Assembly: GCA_013335845.1 (NCBI GenBank)
Contig: JAAXUU010000003.1
Location: forward strand, 1-22,460
Direction: 5' to 3'
Length of the DNA stretch: 22,460 bases
From: Actinomycetota bacterium
GTDB lineage: Bacteria > Actinomycetota > Coriobacteriia > Coriobacteriales > RUG844
The notes under the pieces were generated by a model. It was not told the DNA's origin. It saw only the letters and a program-made list of their open reading frames with translations, and searched no databases. The position numbers and the translations under genes are program-made. Of this stretch, positions 1-11,954 are shown piece after piece. How positions within the stretch are numbered: the stretch's first letter is position 1; every line of letters begins with the position of its first letter.

Positions 1-12
1 GAATGATAGATT

Positions 13-650
13 GTGAAGTTGCTGGTACATGCTTGCTGCGGTCCATGCTCGCTTGAGCCTCATCGGTGGTTCGTCAATGCCGGTTGTGACGTGACGCTTG
101 CTTACTTGAATTCAAATATTCATCCACGGGAAGAGAATCTTCGTCGCCTCGAGACACTACGGGCATGGGCTGAAACTCAGGGAGTTTCGTTACTTCTCGG
201 CGATTACGATCCCGAAACTTGGGAAAGCTTGGCCGGAGTCTATGGGTCGAATCGCGAGAACCGTTGCCGGATGTGTTATCGGATGCGCTTCGAGGAACTT
301 GCGTCGATTGCGAAAGACCAAGGGTATGACGCCATATCGACCACATTATCGGTGAGTCCCTATCAGTTCACCCAGGTGATTGAAGAAGAATTGCAACGTG
401 CCGCAGATGCAGTCGGAATAGAAGCGCTGTTCCAAGATTTTCGCGATCGATATCCTGATGCGACTCGGCGTTCCCGTGAATTGGGAATGTATCGACAGAA
501 TTATTGTGGCTGTCATTTTTCTAATGAGGAAGCCGCACAAGAACGGGAAGAGAGCAAGGCTGCGCGTAAAGCAGCCAAAGTGGCGATTATCACAGCTCGC
601 GAGAAGGCACGGGAGTTCTGTGCCGAGAAGAAGAAGGAAATGGAATACTA

Positions 651-651
<1 letters not shown>
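13..651 (+). CDS. queH: epoxyqueuosine reductase QueH
   Basis: QueH reduces epoxyqueuosine to queuosine in the wobble position of GUN-anticodon tRNAs, the last step of queuosine synthesis; it is the non-cobalamin alternative to QueG. The 212-residue protein opens with the family signature HACCGPC (C8, C9, C12). It also has the second pair RCRMC (C85, C88) and the YCGC motif (C165, C167), which in this family hold an Fe-S cluster and a metal site. The tail after about residue 175 is Lys/Glu/Ala-rich and probably helical. The start is GTG at 13, because in-frame stops TGA (4-6) and TAG (7-9) lie just upstream and the protein begins exactly at the usual family N-terminus. An upstream gene may end at base 6. 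The stop codon overlaps the queA start by one base, so the two are translationally coupled. Confidence 0.93.
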
Positions 652-2891
<2,240 letters not shown>

Positions 2892-2996
2892 GACTTCGCC
2901 GCGCTATTCGGGCATATAGGAAAATAATGACGATTTCCGTCGAATGCTAGGTGTATCATACATGGATTATGTTCTCGTTCGCATGAAAGGGTGGTT

Positions 2997-4388
2997 ATGA
3001 GCGCAAACACGCATAAGAGGAAGCTCGACAGGCGCAACATCATTCTGCTTGTCGCACTGGCTGTCCTCCTCATCGCAGCAGCTATATGCTTCACGCCGCT
3101 CAAGGATAGGATCACGCAAGGCCTCGATATCCAAGGTGGTCTCTCCGTCATCATGACCGCCGACCACTCCGACGGTAGCGAGGTCACGACCGATGATATG
3201 GAGAAAGCGGTCGCCATCGTAACCAACCGCGTCAACAAACTGGGCGCCTCTGAGGCTACGGTCCAACAGCAGGGTGACACATCCATACTCATACAGATCC
3301 CGGGGGTCGAGAATGCAGAGCAAGCACTTTCGACCATCGGTACCACGGGCGCTCTCGAGTTCGTTGATCTTCGCGATATCACCGATACGGATATGGTGAA
3401 ACGCATCGAGAGCGGCGAAACGGGCATGGGGCTCGAACCGGGAACCTATACGGCGTTTATGACCGGGGACTCGATCCAAAGCGTCACCATCGGGCAGGAG
3501 ACGCAGACAAGTGCCTATTATGCCGTCAATCTCAACCTCGACAGCACCGGCACCGCTTCGTTTGCGACGATCACCACCGACCTGGTCTCCACCAACGGTC
3601 AGATCGCGATCGTGCTCGACGGTGTGGTGAATTCGGCACCTGCGGTCCAGAGTGCCATCACTGATGGGGATGTCGCCATCACGGGAAACTACACATTGGA
3701 CGAGGCGAAATCACTTCAGACGGTTCTTGAAAGCGGTGCGCTTCCCGTCGACCTCTCCTTTTCCGAGTCGCGAGTCGTGGGCCCGACACTCGGTCAGGAC
3801 TCATTGAACGCAGGTCTTATCGCCATGGCCATCGGCTTCATACTTGTCGGCCTGTACCTGCTTGTATTCTATCGTGGCCTCGGCGCGTTGACGGTCTTGA
3901 ACCTCCTCGTGTTCGCGACCCTCTATCTCGGCATTCTGGCTGTACTTTCCTATTTCGGTCTATTCGCTTTGTCGCTTGCGGGTATCGCCGGTATCGTGCT
4001 CACAATCGGTTTGGCGGCCGATTCTTCGATCCTGGTACTGGAAAGATTCAAAGAGGAAATCAGAATGGGCCGGTCGGTCAAAGCCGCATCCATTTCCGGT
4101 GTCAGGCATGCGATAAGAACCTCTATCGATGCGGATATGGTCACACTTGTCTCGGCGTTGGCATTGTTCTTCATTGCAGTCGGTCCCGTGAAAGGGTTCG
4201 GACTTACCTTGGGTCTCGGTATCGTTTGCGACGTCGTCACTATGATCATATTCAAGGCGCCGATAATCCGTCTGCTCGCACCCTCGCAGATCGAGAAGAA
4301 CCCCGGATTCTGGGGCGTGACAACCGATATCGAAGAGGGGTCACATGCTGAGGAAATCGCATTGAAGGGAGGTGCCCGGAATGCCTAG
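2997..4388 (+). CDS. secD: protein translocase subunit SecD
   Basis: SecD, with SecF, is the RND-type membrane partner of SecYEG that uses the proton motive force to pull secreted proteins through late in export. The 463-residue protein has a transmembrane helix at about 14-34, the hallmark GLDIQGG (residues 42-48), a periplasmic-type P1 region to about 265, and five C-terminal helices from about 273 to 425. The helix-4 charged segment reads ADSSILVLERFKEE in place of the more common DANVLIFERIKEE. ATG at 2997 is preferred over GTG at 2991 because GAAAGGGTGG precedes it at good spacing. A possible -10 element (TATCAT, 2954-2959) lies upstream without a convincing -35. The gene is shorter than many actinobacterial SecD proteins, which carry long insertions in P1. 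Confidence 0.94.
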   Translation: MSANTHKRKLDRRNIILLVALAVLLIAAAICFTPLKDRITQGLDIQGGLSVIMTADHSDGSEVTTDDMEKAVAIVTNRVNKLGASEATVQQQGDTSILIQIPGVENAEQALSTIGTTGALEFVDLRDITDTDMVKRIESGETGMGLEPGTYTAFMTGDSIQSVTIGQETQTSAYYAVNLNLDSTGTASFATITTDLVSTNGQIAIVLDGVVNSAPAVQSAITDGDVAITGNYTLDEAKSLQTVLESGALPVDLSFSESRVVGPTLGQDSLNAGLIAMAIGFILVGLYLLVFYRGLGALTVLNLLVFATLYLGILAVLSYFGLFALSLAGIAGIVLTIGLAADSSILVLERFKEEIRMGRSVKAASISGVRHAIRTSIDADMVTLVSALALFFIAVGPVKGFGLTLGLGIVCDVVTMIIFKAPIIRLLAPSQIEKNPGFWGVTTDIEEGSHAEEIALKGGARNA

Positions 4389-5352
4389 ACTGTCCAGAAA
4401 CGAAATCAACTTCTTGGGTAACCGCAACATCATGTTCATCATCTCCGGGATCCTGATCGTTCTATCGCTTGCTGCAATCGGGATCCGCGGACTCAACTTC
4501 GGAATAGAATTCGAGGGCGGTTCGTCTGTGGATTTCAATGATGCAGCCGGCATCAGCATCCAAGATATGCGCACGGCATTCGAAGATGCGGGCGAGAACG
4601 AGGCTGTAATCCAGACGACGAACTCGAACGGTGTCGAAGGTTTTCTGATCCGCACCACAGAGGTCAACCCGGATGCGGCAGCTGCTCTTGCTCAAACCGT
4701 GGCTGACGAACTGGGACTATCAGCGGATTCGTTCCAAGTCACTACTATCGGCCCTGACTGGGGCGCCGATATCACCCGTAGTTCCCTTATCGCGTTCCTT
4801 GTCTCTATTATCGTCATCATCATCTACATCGCCATCCGTTTCGAATTCAAGATGGGTGTCACGGCGATTGCCTCGCTCTTCCATGACGTCGTCATCGTCG
4901 TAGGTATCTACGCGCTCGTAGGGCGCGAGATAACACCGAACGTCATCGCGGCCCTGCTCACGATCTTGGGATATTCCCTCTATGATACGATCGTCGTCTT
5001 TCATAGAATCGGCGACAATGCGGAGGAGGCAAAGCCCAAGTGCTCGCTCATGAAACTGGCGAATCATTCCATCAACCAGGTTTTCGTCCGTACCATCAAC
5101 ACGACGCTCGTTTCGCTCATCCCGGTTCTGGCAATGCTCTTTTTCGGTGGCGAGACTCTCAAAGACTTCGCGTTCGCCATGGCCATAGGTCTCGTGTGTG
5201 GGTCCTATTCGTCGATTTCCATCGCCGCTCCGTTCTATACGATGTGGAAGTCGCGTGAACCGAAGTACGCGAAACTCGCTAAGAAATATCCCGATGACCT
5301 GTTACCTAAGCGAAAGTTGAAGAATGCCGAAGAGGGTACGACCGAGGTCTAA
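4381..5352 (+). CDS. secF: protein translocase subunit SecF
   Basis: SecF is the second half of the SecDF export motor. The 323-residue protein has a first membrane helix at about 17-35, the signature GIEFEGGSSVDF (residues 41-52), a short extracytoplasmic domain, and a C-terminal five-helix block. That block contains GREITPNVIAALLTILGYS and DTIVVFHRIGDN, the family's functional motif in helices 4-5. The start is ATG at 4381, behind GAAGGGAGGT at 4364-4373 with seven bases spacing. It lies inside the secD coding region, with an eight-base overlap, so translation is coupled and the subunits are made in equal amounts. GTG at 4372 is in frame but sits on the ribosome binding site and is rejected as the start. 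The tail is basic and cytoplasmic. Confidence 0.95.
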   Translation: MPRLSRNEINFLGNRNIMFIISGILIVLSLAAIGIRGLNFGIEFEGGSSVDFNDAAGISIQDMRTAFEDAGENEAVIQTTNSNGVEGFLIRTTEVNPDAAAALAQTVADELGLSADSFQVTTIGPDWGADITRSSLIAFLVSIIVIIIYIAIRFEFKMGVTAIASLFHDVVIVVGIYALVGREITPNVIAALLTILGYSLYDTIVVFHRIGDNAEEAKPKCSLMKLANHSINQVFVRTINTTLVSLIPVLAMLFFGGETLKDFAFAMAIGLVCGSYSSISIAAPFYTMWKSREPKYAKLAKKYPDDLLPKRKLKNAEEGTTEV

Positions 5353-5393
5353 GCGTCAATTCCGAGCAAAGAATGAATCGGTAGGCAGTCTTT

Positions 5394-8300
5394 ATGCTTG
5401 AGTCCAAACAAAATAGCTATGCACTTCCGGAAGTCGATTCGGAGTGTGTCCACATGCTGGAGCGTAAACTCGGTCTTTCGCGCATTACGGCGCACTTACT
5501 CGTATCGCGCGGAATCGATACACTTGACGCTGCCCGTGATTTTTTGGAACCGTGCCTGGAGCGTGATTGGCACGACCCTCTCAGCATTCCGGGTATGGTC
5601 GAAGCATCCGATGAAATCGAATGCACTCTACGCGCCAAGGGCAGGGTCGTCATCTTCGGCGATTTCGATGTCGATGGGATCACCTCGACGGCCGTGTTGA
5701 CGCGCGGCTTGCGTGAACTCGGGGCGACCGTTGTTCCTTTGATACCCCACCGCCTCGAAGAGGGCTATGGTTTGTCCGAGGCGGCCTTGCAGCGTATTTT
5801 CGATCAAAGCCCCGACCTTGTCGTGACTGTGGACAACGGCGTATCCTCGGTGGTGGAAGTCGGGATAATGCGAGCGCGCGGTTTGCGCGTCGTCATCACC
5901 GACCACCACGAACCCGGCGATCTCGTCCCGGTCGGTGTGCCGGTGGTCGATCCGAAGCTCGATAAAAAGTGTCCTTCCCGGGAACTTGCGGGGGTTGGCG
6001 TTGCGCTCAAATTGGTCCAAGAGCTCGGTCGACGTCTCGGAAAGCCCGATCTATGGCGTGATTTCACCGATCTTGCCGCTCTGGGCACTGTGGCAGATCA
6101 GATGCTTCTCGTGGGTGAGAACCGTGCCTTGGTCGCCGATGGCATAGCGCGAATGAACTCGAACCCCTGTCCTGCGATCGCAGCCTTCATCGCGACCTCG
6201 CACCGAGGTGGACCTCTTAGCTCCGATGGGCTTTCCTATTCTTTGATACCCCGGCTGAATTCAGCCGGACGCATGGGTGACGCCGCACGGGCGCTCGAGC
6301 TTCTGCTTTCCGATGACTTCGATAAGGCGCTGGGTCACATGGCGCAGCTAGAAGAGATAAATGCCGCGCGTCGCCAAGCAGAGTTGGAGTTCACCGAGCT
6401 GGCGCTATGCGCGATCAAGGAGTCCTATCGCGGAGAAAAGGCGATCGTACTCGGTGGAGAGAACTGGCATGAGGGAATCAAAGGTATCGTTGCGTCCCGC
6501 ATAGCGAATCGATTCGGGGCCCCAACCATCCTATTCAGTATCATCGGCGATCTCGCTCACGGTTCGGGGCGAAGTGTCGGTAGCGTCAATCTCTATAAGG
6601 CAGTGGAACGATGCGCGGACCTCTTCGTCCGCTTCGGTGGCCATGAGGCTGCCGTCGGCATCACGTTGCGCTCCGAGCATCTGCCTGAATTCCGTGCACG
6701 CTTCTGTGCTCTCATGAACGAGCTCCCTTCCGAGCAGTTCATTCCCGCTGCGAAAGTGGATATGGAAGTGACGCTGGGGGAAATCACCCTCCCTGTTCTC
6801 GAAGAATTGGAATGTCTTGCACCCTTCGGGCAAGGCAACCACGTGCCGTGTTTCATTGCGCGGTCCGTTCTGATGACCAATTCGTCCAAGCTCGGTAATC
6901 CACCCGCCCATCTTTCCTGTTTCGCCACGGATGGCCTCGCATCCGTTAGGGGAATATATTTCAATCCTCCCGATCTCGACGAACTCGCTGCGTGCCAAAG
7001 CGTGGTGGATATGGTCTTCCTCGCAGAGAAAAACGAATTCCGAGGCAAAAGTACACCGCAGCTCATGCTTAAGGACATTCGTATCTGCGCTAGGGCGGAG
7101 GGGGAGAATGAGGACGATTTCGTATACGACGAAGTCGTCGAGGATCTTTTCTCGCATAGCGATCGATTTTTGGATAAAGGAGATTATGCGGGTATCCTCG
7201 ATGCCGACTCCTTTCATACCAAACTCGCCGGTGTCACATTCGACGGTCGTCAACAGGCGTTGTCCAAGATGGGTAACGGAGCTGAGCTCGTTTTACGACG
7301 TGAACCGGAAAACGAGTATGATAGCTGCGCCGTCGCTGTTTTTCATGTCGAGGAGCACATAGGTTATCTCAACACACGGCTCGCGCAAAGACTTGCGCCG
7401 GCAATCGATGCGGGAGTTTCCTATGAGGCTATGCTCACAGAACTGACCGGCGGGGTGGATGATACGAGCTACGGCGCCAATATCATCATACGCAAGGTGC
7501 ACGCCGCAGAAGAAGATATCAAGAAGGCGGCGAGGCTTTCACGGCGAAAAGCGGAGATGCAGGCTCTTGGCGAACCCGAACTGTCCGAGCGTATCCGCGA
7601 GGTACTTATCGGGGAACATTCGTTGCATGATGCCCAGAAAGAGTCCCTGGATTATCTGGCGCAGGGGCATGCTGTTCTTGCCGTTATGGCGACCGGTAGA
7701 GGGAAATCGCTCATTTTCCATATGCATGCAGCGCGTTGCGCCCTCAGGGACAAGAAAGCAAGCGTTTTCATCTATCCCTTGCGCGCCTTGGTCGCCGACC
7801 AGGCGTTCCACCTTCAGGGCACATTCGAAGAACTCGGCTTACAAGCCTGTCTTCTCACGGGCGAGAGCAGCGAGGAGGAACGGACTCGAGTCTTTGCCGG
7901 CCTCGAAGATGGGTCGGTCGATTGTGTCCTTACGACTCCTGAGTTCCTCTCGCTTCATGCTGCGCGTTTCGCGCAGACGGGTCGCATCGGATTTCTCGTT
8001 GTAGACGAAGCACATCATATCGGTATGGCTCGCGCGGGTCATCGTCCCGCCTATGCGGGTCTCGCAGAGGTATGCCATGCGCTGGGCAATCCACCTACGT
8101 TGGCGACGACGGCGACGGCTGACGACGCGACGGCACGCGAGATCGTCAAAGCACTTGGGATCGACAAGGTGGTGCTCGACCCGACGGTGCGGGAGAATCT
8201 TCGTATCGAAGATGCACGATCGGTGCGTGATCGGGATATGCGACTCGCGCATCTCGTCTCATCGGGGGAGAAGTCGGTCGTGTACGTGAACTCCAGGGAA

Positions 8301-9038
8301 CATTCGATACGTCTTGCGCGTATGTTGCGAAAGCGTATCCCCGACCAAGCCAACGGCATCGCGTTCTATAATGCAGGTCTCTCCCGCAAGGATCGTGCCC
8401 ATGTCGAGCAGGCGTTCCGCACAGGTGCGCTTAGGACGATCGTTTCGACAAGCGCTTTCGGCGAAGGGGTGAACATCCCTGACATCCGCCATGTCGTGCT
8501 CTACCACCTGCCCTTCAACGATGTCGAGTTCAATCAGATGGCAGGACGGGCAGGCCGTGACGGGGCTCCCGCTCACATCCACCTTCTGTTCGGGAAGGGC
8601 GATGCTAAGATAAACGAGAAGATATTGTCATCTGCAGCCCCCGCTAGGGGGGACCTTATCACTCTGTATAGATGCTTGCGTGCTTTGCAGGCGGACCTTG
8701 CGGGAGATGACGGTTTCTTCATGCAGACGAACGAGGATATCGCGCAACGTTGTGTACGGATTGATCCCAAATGCGCGCTTACCGACCAGGGCGTTTCCTG
8801 TGGCATCTCGATATTCAAAGAGCTTTCTTTACTCGAGACAAGAGGACAAGGGAGCGCACGCCGGATCAAACTCCTCGAAGGTTCGCAGAAAGTGGAGCTG
8901 AGCACGAGCGTGCGGTACCTCGAGGGCTGTGATGAGTTGGAGCAATTCGAGGGGTTTCGCGATTGGGTATTCGAAGAAAGTTCAGACATGCTCCTTATGC
9001 ACTTCAATAGACCGATCATTCCCTATACAATAGGATAA
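5394..9038 (+). CDS. recJ: RecJ-type ssDNA exonuclease fused to HIRAN and RecQ-like helicase domains
   Basis: A 1214-residue single protein joins a 5'-3' single-strand nuclease to a DNA helicase, roughly twice the length of ordinary RecJ. Residues 80-240 are the DHH phosphoesterase core: GDFDVDG (D90, D92, D94), D147 in TVDNG, TDHH (170-172) and D235. Residues about 340-435 are DHHA1, with GSGRS and FGGHEAAVG. About 450-565 is the RecJ OB domain. About 610-690 is a HIRAN domain (GVTFDGRQ, REPENEYDSCAVAVF, IGYLNTRLAQRLAP). From about 735 comes an SF2 helicase: Walker A ATGRGKS (766-772), DEAH (871-874), ATTAT (904-908), and motif VI QMAGRAGRDG (1048-1057). The zinc-binding cysteine cluster of classical RecQ is not evident. 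The reading frame is continuous with no sign of a frameshift joining two genes. Likely role: unwinding and resecting DNA ends in recombination repair. The ribosome binding site is weak (GTAGGCAG). Confidence 0.93.
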   Translation: MLESKQNSYALPEVDSECVHMLERKLGLSRITAHLLVSRGIDTLDAARDFLEPCLERDWHDPLSIPGMVEASDEIECTLRAKGRVVIFGDFDVDGITSTAVLTRGLRELGATVVPLIPHRLEEGYGLSEAALQRIFDQSPDLVVTVDNGVSSVVEVGIMRARGLRVVITDHHEPGDLVPVGVPVVDPKLDKKCPSRELAGVGVALKLVQELGRRLGKPDLWRDFTDLAALGTVADQMLLVGENRALVADGIARMNSNPCPAIAAFIATSHRGGPLSSDGLSYSLIPRLNSAGRMGDAARALELLLSDDFDKALGHMAQLEEINAARRQAELEFTELALCAIKESYRGEKAIVLGGENWHEGIKGIVASRIANRFGAPTILFSIIGDLAHGSGRSVGSVNLYKAVERCADLFVRFGGHEAAVGITLRSEHLPEFRARFCALMNELPSEQFIPAAKVDMEVTLGEITLPVLEELECLAPFGQGNHVPCFIARSVLMTNSSKLGNPPAHLSCFATDGLASVRGIYFNPPDLDELAACQSVVDMVFLAEKNEFRGKSTPQLMLKDIRICARAEGENEDDFVYDEVVEDLFSHSDRFLDKGDYAGILDADSFHTKLAGVTFDGRQQALSKMGNGAELVLRREPENEYDSCAVAVFHVEEHIGYLNTRLAQRLAPAIDAGVSYEAMLTELTGGVDDTSYGANIIIRKVHAAEEDIKKAARLSRRKAEMQALGEPELSERIREVLIGEHSLHDAQKESLDYLAQGHAVLAVMATGRGKSLIFHMHAARCALRDKKASVFIYPLRALVADQAFHLQGTFEELGLQACLLTGESSEEERTRVFAGLEDGSVDCVLTTPEFLSLHAARFAQTGRIGFLVVDEAHHIGMARAGHRPAYAGLAEVCHALGNPPTLATTATADDATAREIVKALGIDKVVLDPTVRENLRIEDARSVRDRDMRLAHLVSSGEKSVVYVNSREHSIRLARMLRKRIPDQANGIAFYNAGLSRKDRAHVEQAFRTGALRTIVSTSAFGEGVNIPDIRHVVLYHLPFNDVEFNQMAGRAGRDGAPAHIHLLFGKGDAKINEKILSSAAPARGDLITLYRCLRALQADLAGDDGFFMQTNEDIAQRCVRIDPKCALTDQGVSCGISIFKELSLLETRGQGSARRIKLLEGSQKVELSTSVRYLEGCDELEQFEGFRDWVFEESSDMLLMHFNRPIIPYTIG

Positions 9039-9062
9039 GACGATCTTGGGAGGTGAGTTACG

Positions 9063-11327
9063 ATGGAGGATCCCGTATCCCTCATAAAAGAACCTACAGC
9101 ACATAGTGCCGAGAATTTCGAGAAGGTTTTGACGACTGCATCGACGTATCTGCAAGATACGGATATAAAGAAGCTTGTCGACTCATATGAATTCGCATCC
9201 GGAGCCCACGAGGGGCAGTGCCGGAAAAACGGCGAGCCTTTCATCAACCACCCCGTTGAGACTGCGCTCATCTTGGCCGAACTGCGTATGGATGTCGACA
9301 CGATTATCGCTGCGATCCTGCACGACACCGTCGAGGATTCGTCGGTGACGGTCGAACAGGTCGAAGCGAAGTTCGGCAAGGAAGTCGCCGAGTTGGTGGA
9401 TGGCGTCACGAAGATCACGCGTATCGAAATCGAATCGCTCACAGAGGCGCAGGCGAACACCTTGCGCAAGATGCTCATCGCGATGTCGAAAGATATCCGT
9501 GTCATCGTCATCAAGCTGGCCGATCGCCTTCATAACATGCGCACCCTCATGGCACTACGAGAAGACAGACGCATATTCAAAGCACGCGAAACCATGGAGA
9601 TATATGCTCCGCTAGCTCACCGTCTGGGTATATCCTCGATAAAATGGGAGCTCGAGGACCTTTCATTCTTCTACCTGGAACCGGCGAAATTCCAGCAGGT
9701 TTCCAAAATGGTCGCGGAATCCCGTGCCGCACGCGAGGCGTATCTGGACGAGACCATCATCGCCCTGCGAGGCGAGCTGGAGAAACTCGGCATCAAAGCG
9801 AAGATTTCCGGACGCCCGAAGCACCTCTATTCCATCTATCAGAAGATGTCCCAGAAGGGTAAGGATTTCTCGGAGATCTACGACTTGATCGCCCTACGTA
9901 TCATCGTCGACACGGTCAAGGATTGCTATACTGCGCTCGGCGCTGTGCATACCTTGTGGCATCCCATGCCAGGGCGTTTCAAAGACTACATCGCCATGCC
10001 GAAATTCAATATGTATCAGTCGTTGCACACGACCGTCATCGGAATCGCCGGACGCCCCCTTGAGATTCAGATACGTACGATGGAGATGCATCGTATGAGT
10101 GAATACGGAGTTGCTGCCCATTGGCGCTACAAAGAGGGGGAAGGTGCTCCTAAGCGCAAGGATTTCGACGAGCGCCTTGCCTGGCTCAGACAGATGCTCG
10201 ATTGGCAAAGCGATACGGAAGACCCGAAGGAATTCATCGAAGGCTTGAAGATAGGGCTTTTCGAAACCGAGGTTTTCGTTTTCACGCCGAAGGGGGAGGT
10301 TATCTCACTTCGAAGCGGAGCAACCCCCATCGACTTCGCCTATGCGATCCACACCGAGGTCGGCCATCATTGCGTCGGTGCCAAGGTCAATGGATCGATC
10401 GTTCCCCTCTCGTATGAACTTCAGATGGGAGACCGCGTCGAGATTCTCACCCAGAAGGCTTCGACCCCCTCGCGCGATTGGCTGAATAACGTGCGCACTC
10501 CATCTGCGCGCTCGAAGATACGCACGTACTTCTCGAAGATATCCCGTGGAGATGACCTTCTGCATGGTCGTGACCAATTGGTGCATGAGATGCGCAAGCA
10601 CGGCGTCGGGATGTCGTCTACGACCTCCTTGCGGGCGGTCGAAGACGTTGCGAAGACACTCGGTTATCCGGGCGGCGATGATTTGATGGTCGCCATCGGT
10701 GCAGGGAAGCTTTCGGCGAAGCTCATCTCCAACAAGCTGCTCCGTCTTCTACTCAAAGATTCGGGCCAGGCAGCCGAGAATGTCAATGTGCTCCCGGGAT
10801 TCACGCTGGAGACACCGATGATCGCCCCGAGGAAGCATCGGAACAAAACGAACGATGCGGGTATCGAGGTCAGAGGGATAGACGATGTCCTAGTGCGCCT
10901 CGCACGCTGTTGCAACCCCGTCCCGGGGGACGAGATCACGGGCTTCGTCACGCGTGGGCGCGGCGTCTCAGTCCATCGCAGTAATTGCCCGAACACCGTC
11001 TCTTTGCTGGAGACCCCTGAACGCGTGATAGATGTATCGTGGGCGGGGAAGGGGGCGTCGTCGTTCCAACTGGAGATACTCGTCGAAGCGTTGGATCGTC
11101 TCCGCCTCCTGCAAGATGTCACGATCGCCCTTGCCGATACCGGTGTGAATATCCTAGGGTCTTCTACCCAGACCCACAAAGACGGTCTCGTGGAGATGCG
11201 CTTCTTGCTTGAGATGACGGAAGCCGCACGCATAGAGCAGATTTTACGTGATCTTCGTGCAATCGAAGGCGTTTTCGGCGCGCGCCGTATGGTCGCAGGA
11301 GAATCAGTCAAGAAAAGGAAGAACTGA
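9063..11327 (+). CDS. rel: bifunctional (p)ppGpp synthetase/hydrolase Rel
   Basis: Rel makes and degrades the stringent-response alarmones ppGpp and pppGpp on amino-acid starvation. The 754-residue protein has an intact HD hydrolase site: H63 in INHP, H87-D88 in ILHDTVEDS, and D154 in KLADRLHNMR. The synthetase domain carries GRFKDYIAMPKFNMYQSLHTTV-type residues at about 304-325. The RFKD form (305-308) is that of bifunctional enzymes, unlike the EXDD of synthetase-only RelA. A TGS domain follows at about 400-465, a Cys-containing linker (LARCCNPVPGD and HRSNCPN) at about 617-650, and a C-terminal ACT domain at about 665-745 for ribosome sensing. The start at ATG 9063 is fixed by GGGAGGTGA at 9048-9056. 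The next gene starts directly after its stop. Confidence 0.96.
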   Translation: MEDPVSLIKEPTAHSAENFEKVLTTASTYLQDTDIKKLVDSYEFASGAHEGQCRKNGEPFINHPVETALILAELRMDVDTIIAAILHDTVEDSSVTVEQVEAKFGKEVAELVDGVTKITRIEIESLTEAQANTLRKMLIAMSKDIRVIVIKLADRLHNMRTLMALREDRRIFKARETMEIYAPLAHRLGISSIKWELEDLSFFYLEPAKFQQVSKMVAESRAAREAYLDETIIALRGELEKLGIKAKISGRPKHLYSIYQKMSQKGKDFSEIYDLIALRIIVDTVKDCYTALGAVHTLWHPMPGRFKDYIAMPKFNMYQSLHTTVIGIAGRPLEIQIRTMEMHRMSEYGVAAHWRYKEGEGAPKRKDFDERLAWLRQMLDWQSDTEDPKEFIEGLKIGLFETEVFVFTPKGEVISLRSGATPIDFAYAIHTEVGHHCVGAKVNGSIVPLSYELQMGDRVEILTQKASTPSRDWLNNVRTPSARSKIRTYFSKISRGDDLLHGRDQLVHEMRKHGVGMSSTTSLRAVEDVAKTLGYPGGDDLMVAIGAGKLSAKLISNKLLRLLLKDSGQAAENVNVLPGFTLETPMIAPRKHRNKTNDAGIEVRGIDDVLVRLARCCNPVPGDEITGFVTRGRGVSVHRSNCPNTVSLLETPERVIDVSWAGKGASSFQLEILVEALDRLRLLQDVTIALADTGVNILGSSTQTHKDGLVEMRFLLEMTEAARIEQILRDLRAIEGVFGARRMVAGESVKKRKN

Positions 11328-11954
11328 ATGGCGGCTCAAGTCAAGATAATGAAGCTCGGTCCTATACAAACCAACTGCTACCTTGTATCCGACGAGAAGG
11401 GCTGCATGGTGGTCGACCCGGCAGATAACGCCCCTGCGATTCTTGCGGAGCTCGATGGACGGAAACTGGACCTGATCGTTCTGACGCACCGTCACTGGGA
11501 CCATCTGCAGGGAGCCGCGGATCTTATGGCGGCGAGCGGCGCACCTATCGCCATCGGGGAGTTCGATGCCGACGCAGCCTGTACTCCCGGCGCAACCGGA
11601 GGTCAGTCCTGGGGCGTTTCCACATCGGTACCTCGGGTCGACCGAAGGCTTGAAGATGGCGAGATCGTCGAAGTGGGCGCTATGCGTTTCACCGTTCTGA
11701 ACACGCCCGGCCATACCGTCGGCAGTATCTGCCTGTATGAGCCGACCGAGAAGATACTTCTCTCCGGTGATACGCTCTTCGCAGCAGGGGTGGGTCGTAC
11801 CGATCTCGAGACCGGTAGCAAACACGCTTTGGTCGAATCCATAAAAACCAAACTCGCACCTTTACCTGACGACGTTACCGTTTATCCGGGGCATGAAGCG
11901 ACCAGCACCGTCGGAGCCGAGCGATCATGCAACTCGATGATGAGACGGCCTTAG
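11328..11954 (+). CDS. MBL-fold metallo-hydrolase (glyoxalase II-like)
   Basis: A 208-residue metallo-beta-lactamase-fold hydrolase of the small glyoxalase-II-like group, which typically cleaves thioesters such as acylated low-molecular-weight thiols; the substrate here is unknown. All metal ligands are visible: THRHWDH (H54, H56, D58, H59), H129 in NTPGHT, D148 in LSGDTLF, and H189 in VYPGHE. No signal peptide is seen, so it is cytoplasmic. The ATG follows the rel stop codon with no gap, and AAGGAAG in the rel 3' end supplies the ribosome binding site, so it is cotranscribed with rel. The last residues (RRP-stop) come from the first copy of a 14-bp tandem duplication that also spans the end of the convergent gene. 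Confidence 0.88.
   Translation: MAAQVKIMKLGPIQTNCYLVSDEKGCMVVDPADNAPAILAELDGRKLDLIVLTHRHWDHLQGAADLMAASGAPIAIGEFDADAACTPGATGGQSWGVSTSVPRVDRRLEDGEIVEVGAMRFTVLNTPGHTVGSICLYEPTEKILLSGDTLFAAGVGRTDLETGSKHALVESIKTKLAPLPDDVTVYPGHEATSTVGAERSCNSMMRRP

Noticed and set aside
2928..2959. Promoter before secD (TGACGA and TATCAT)
   Set aside because: The spacing of 20 bases is outside the normal range and the -35 is poor; a -10 alone is too weak to annotate.
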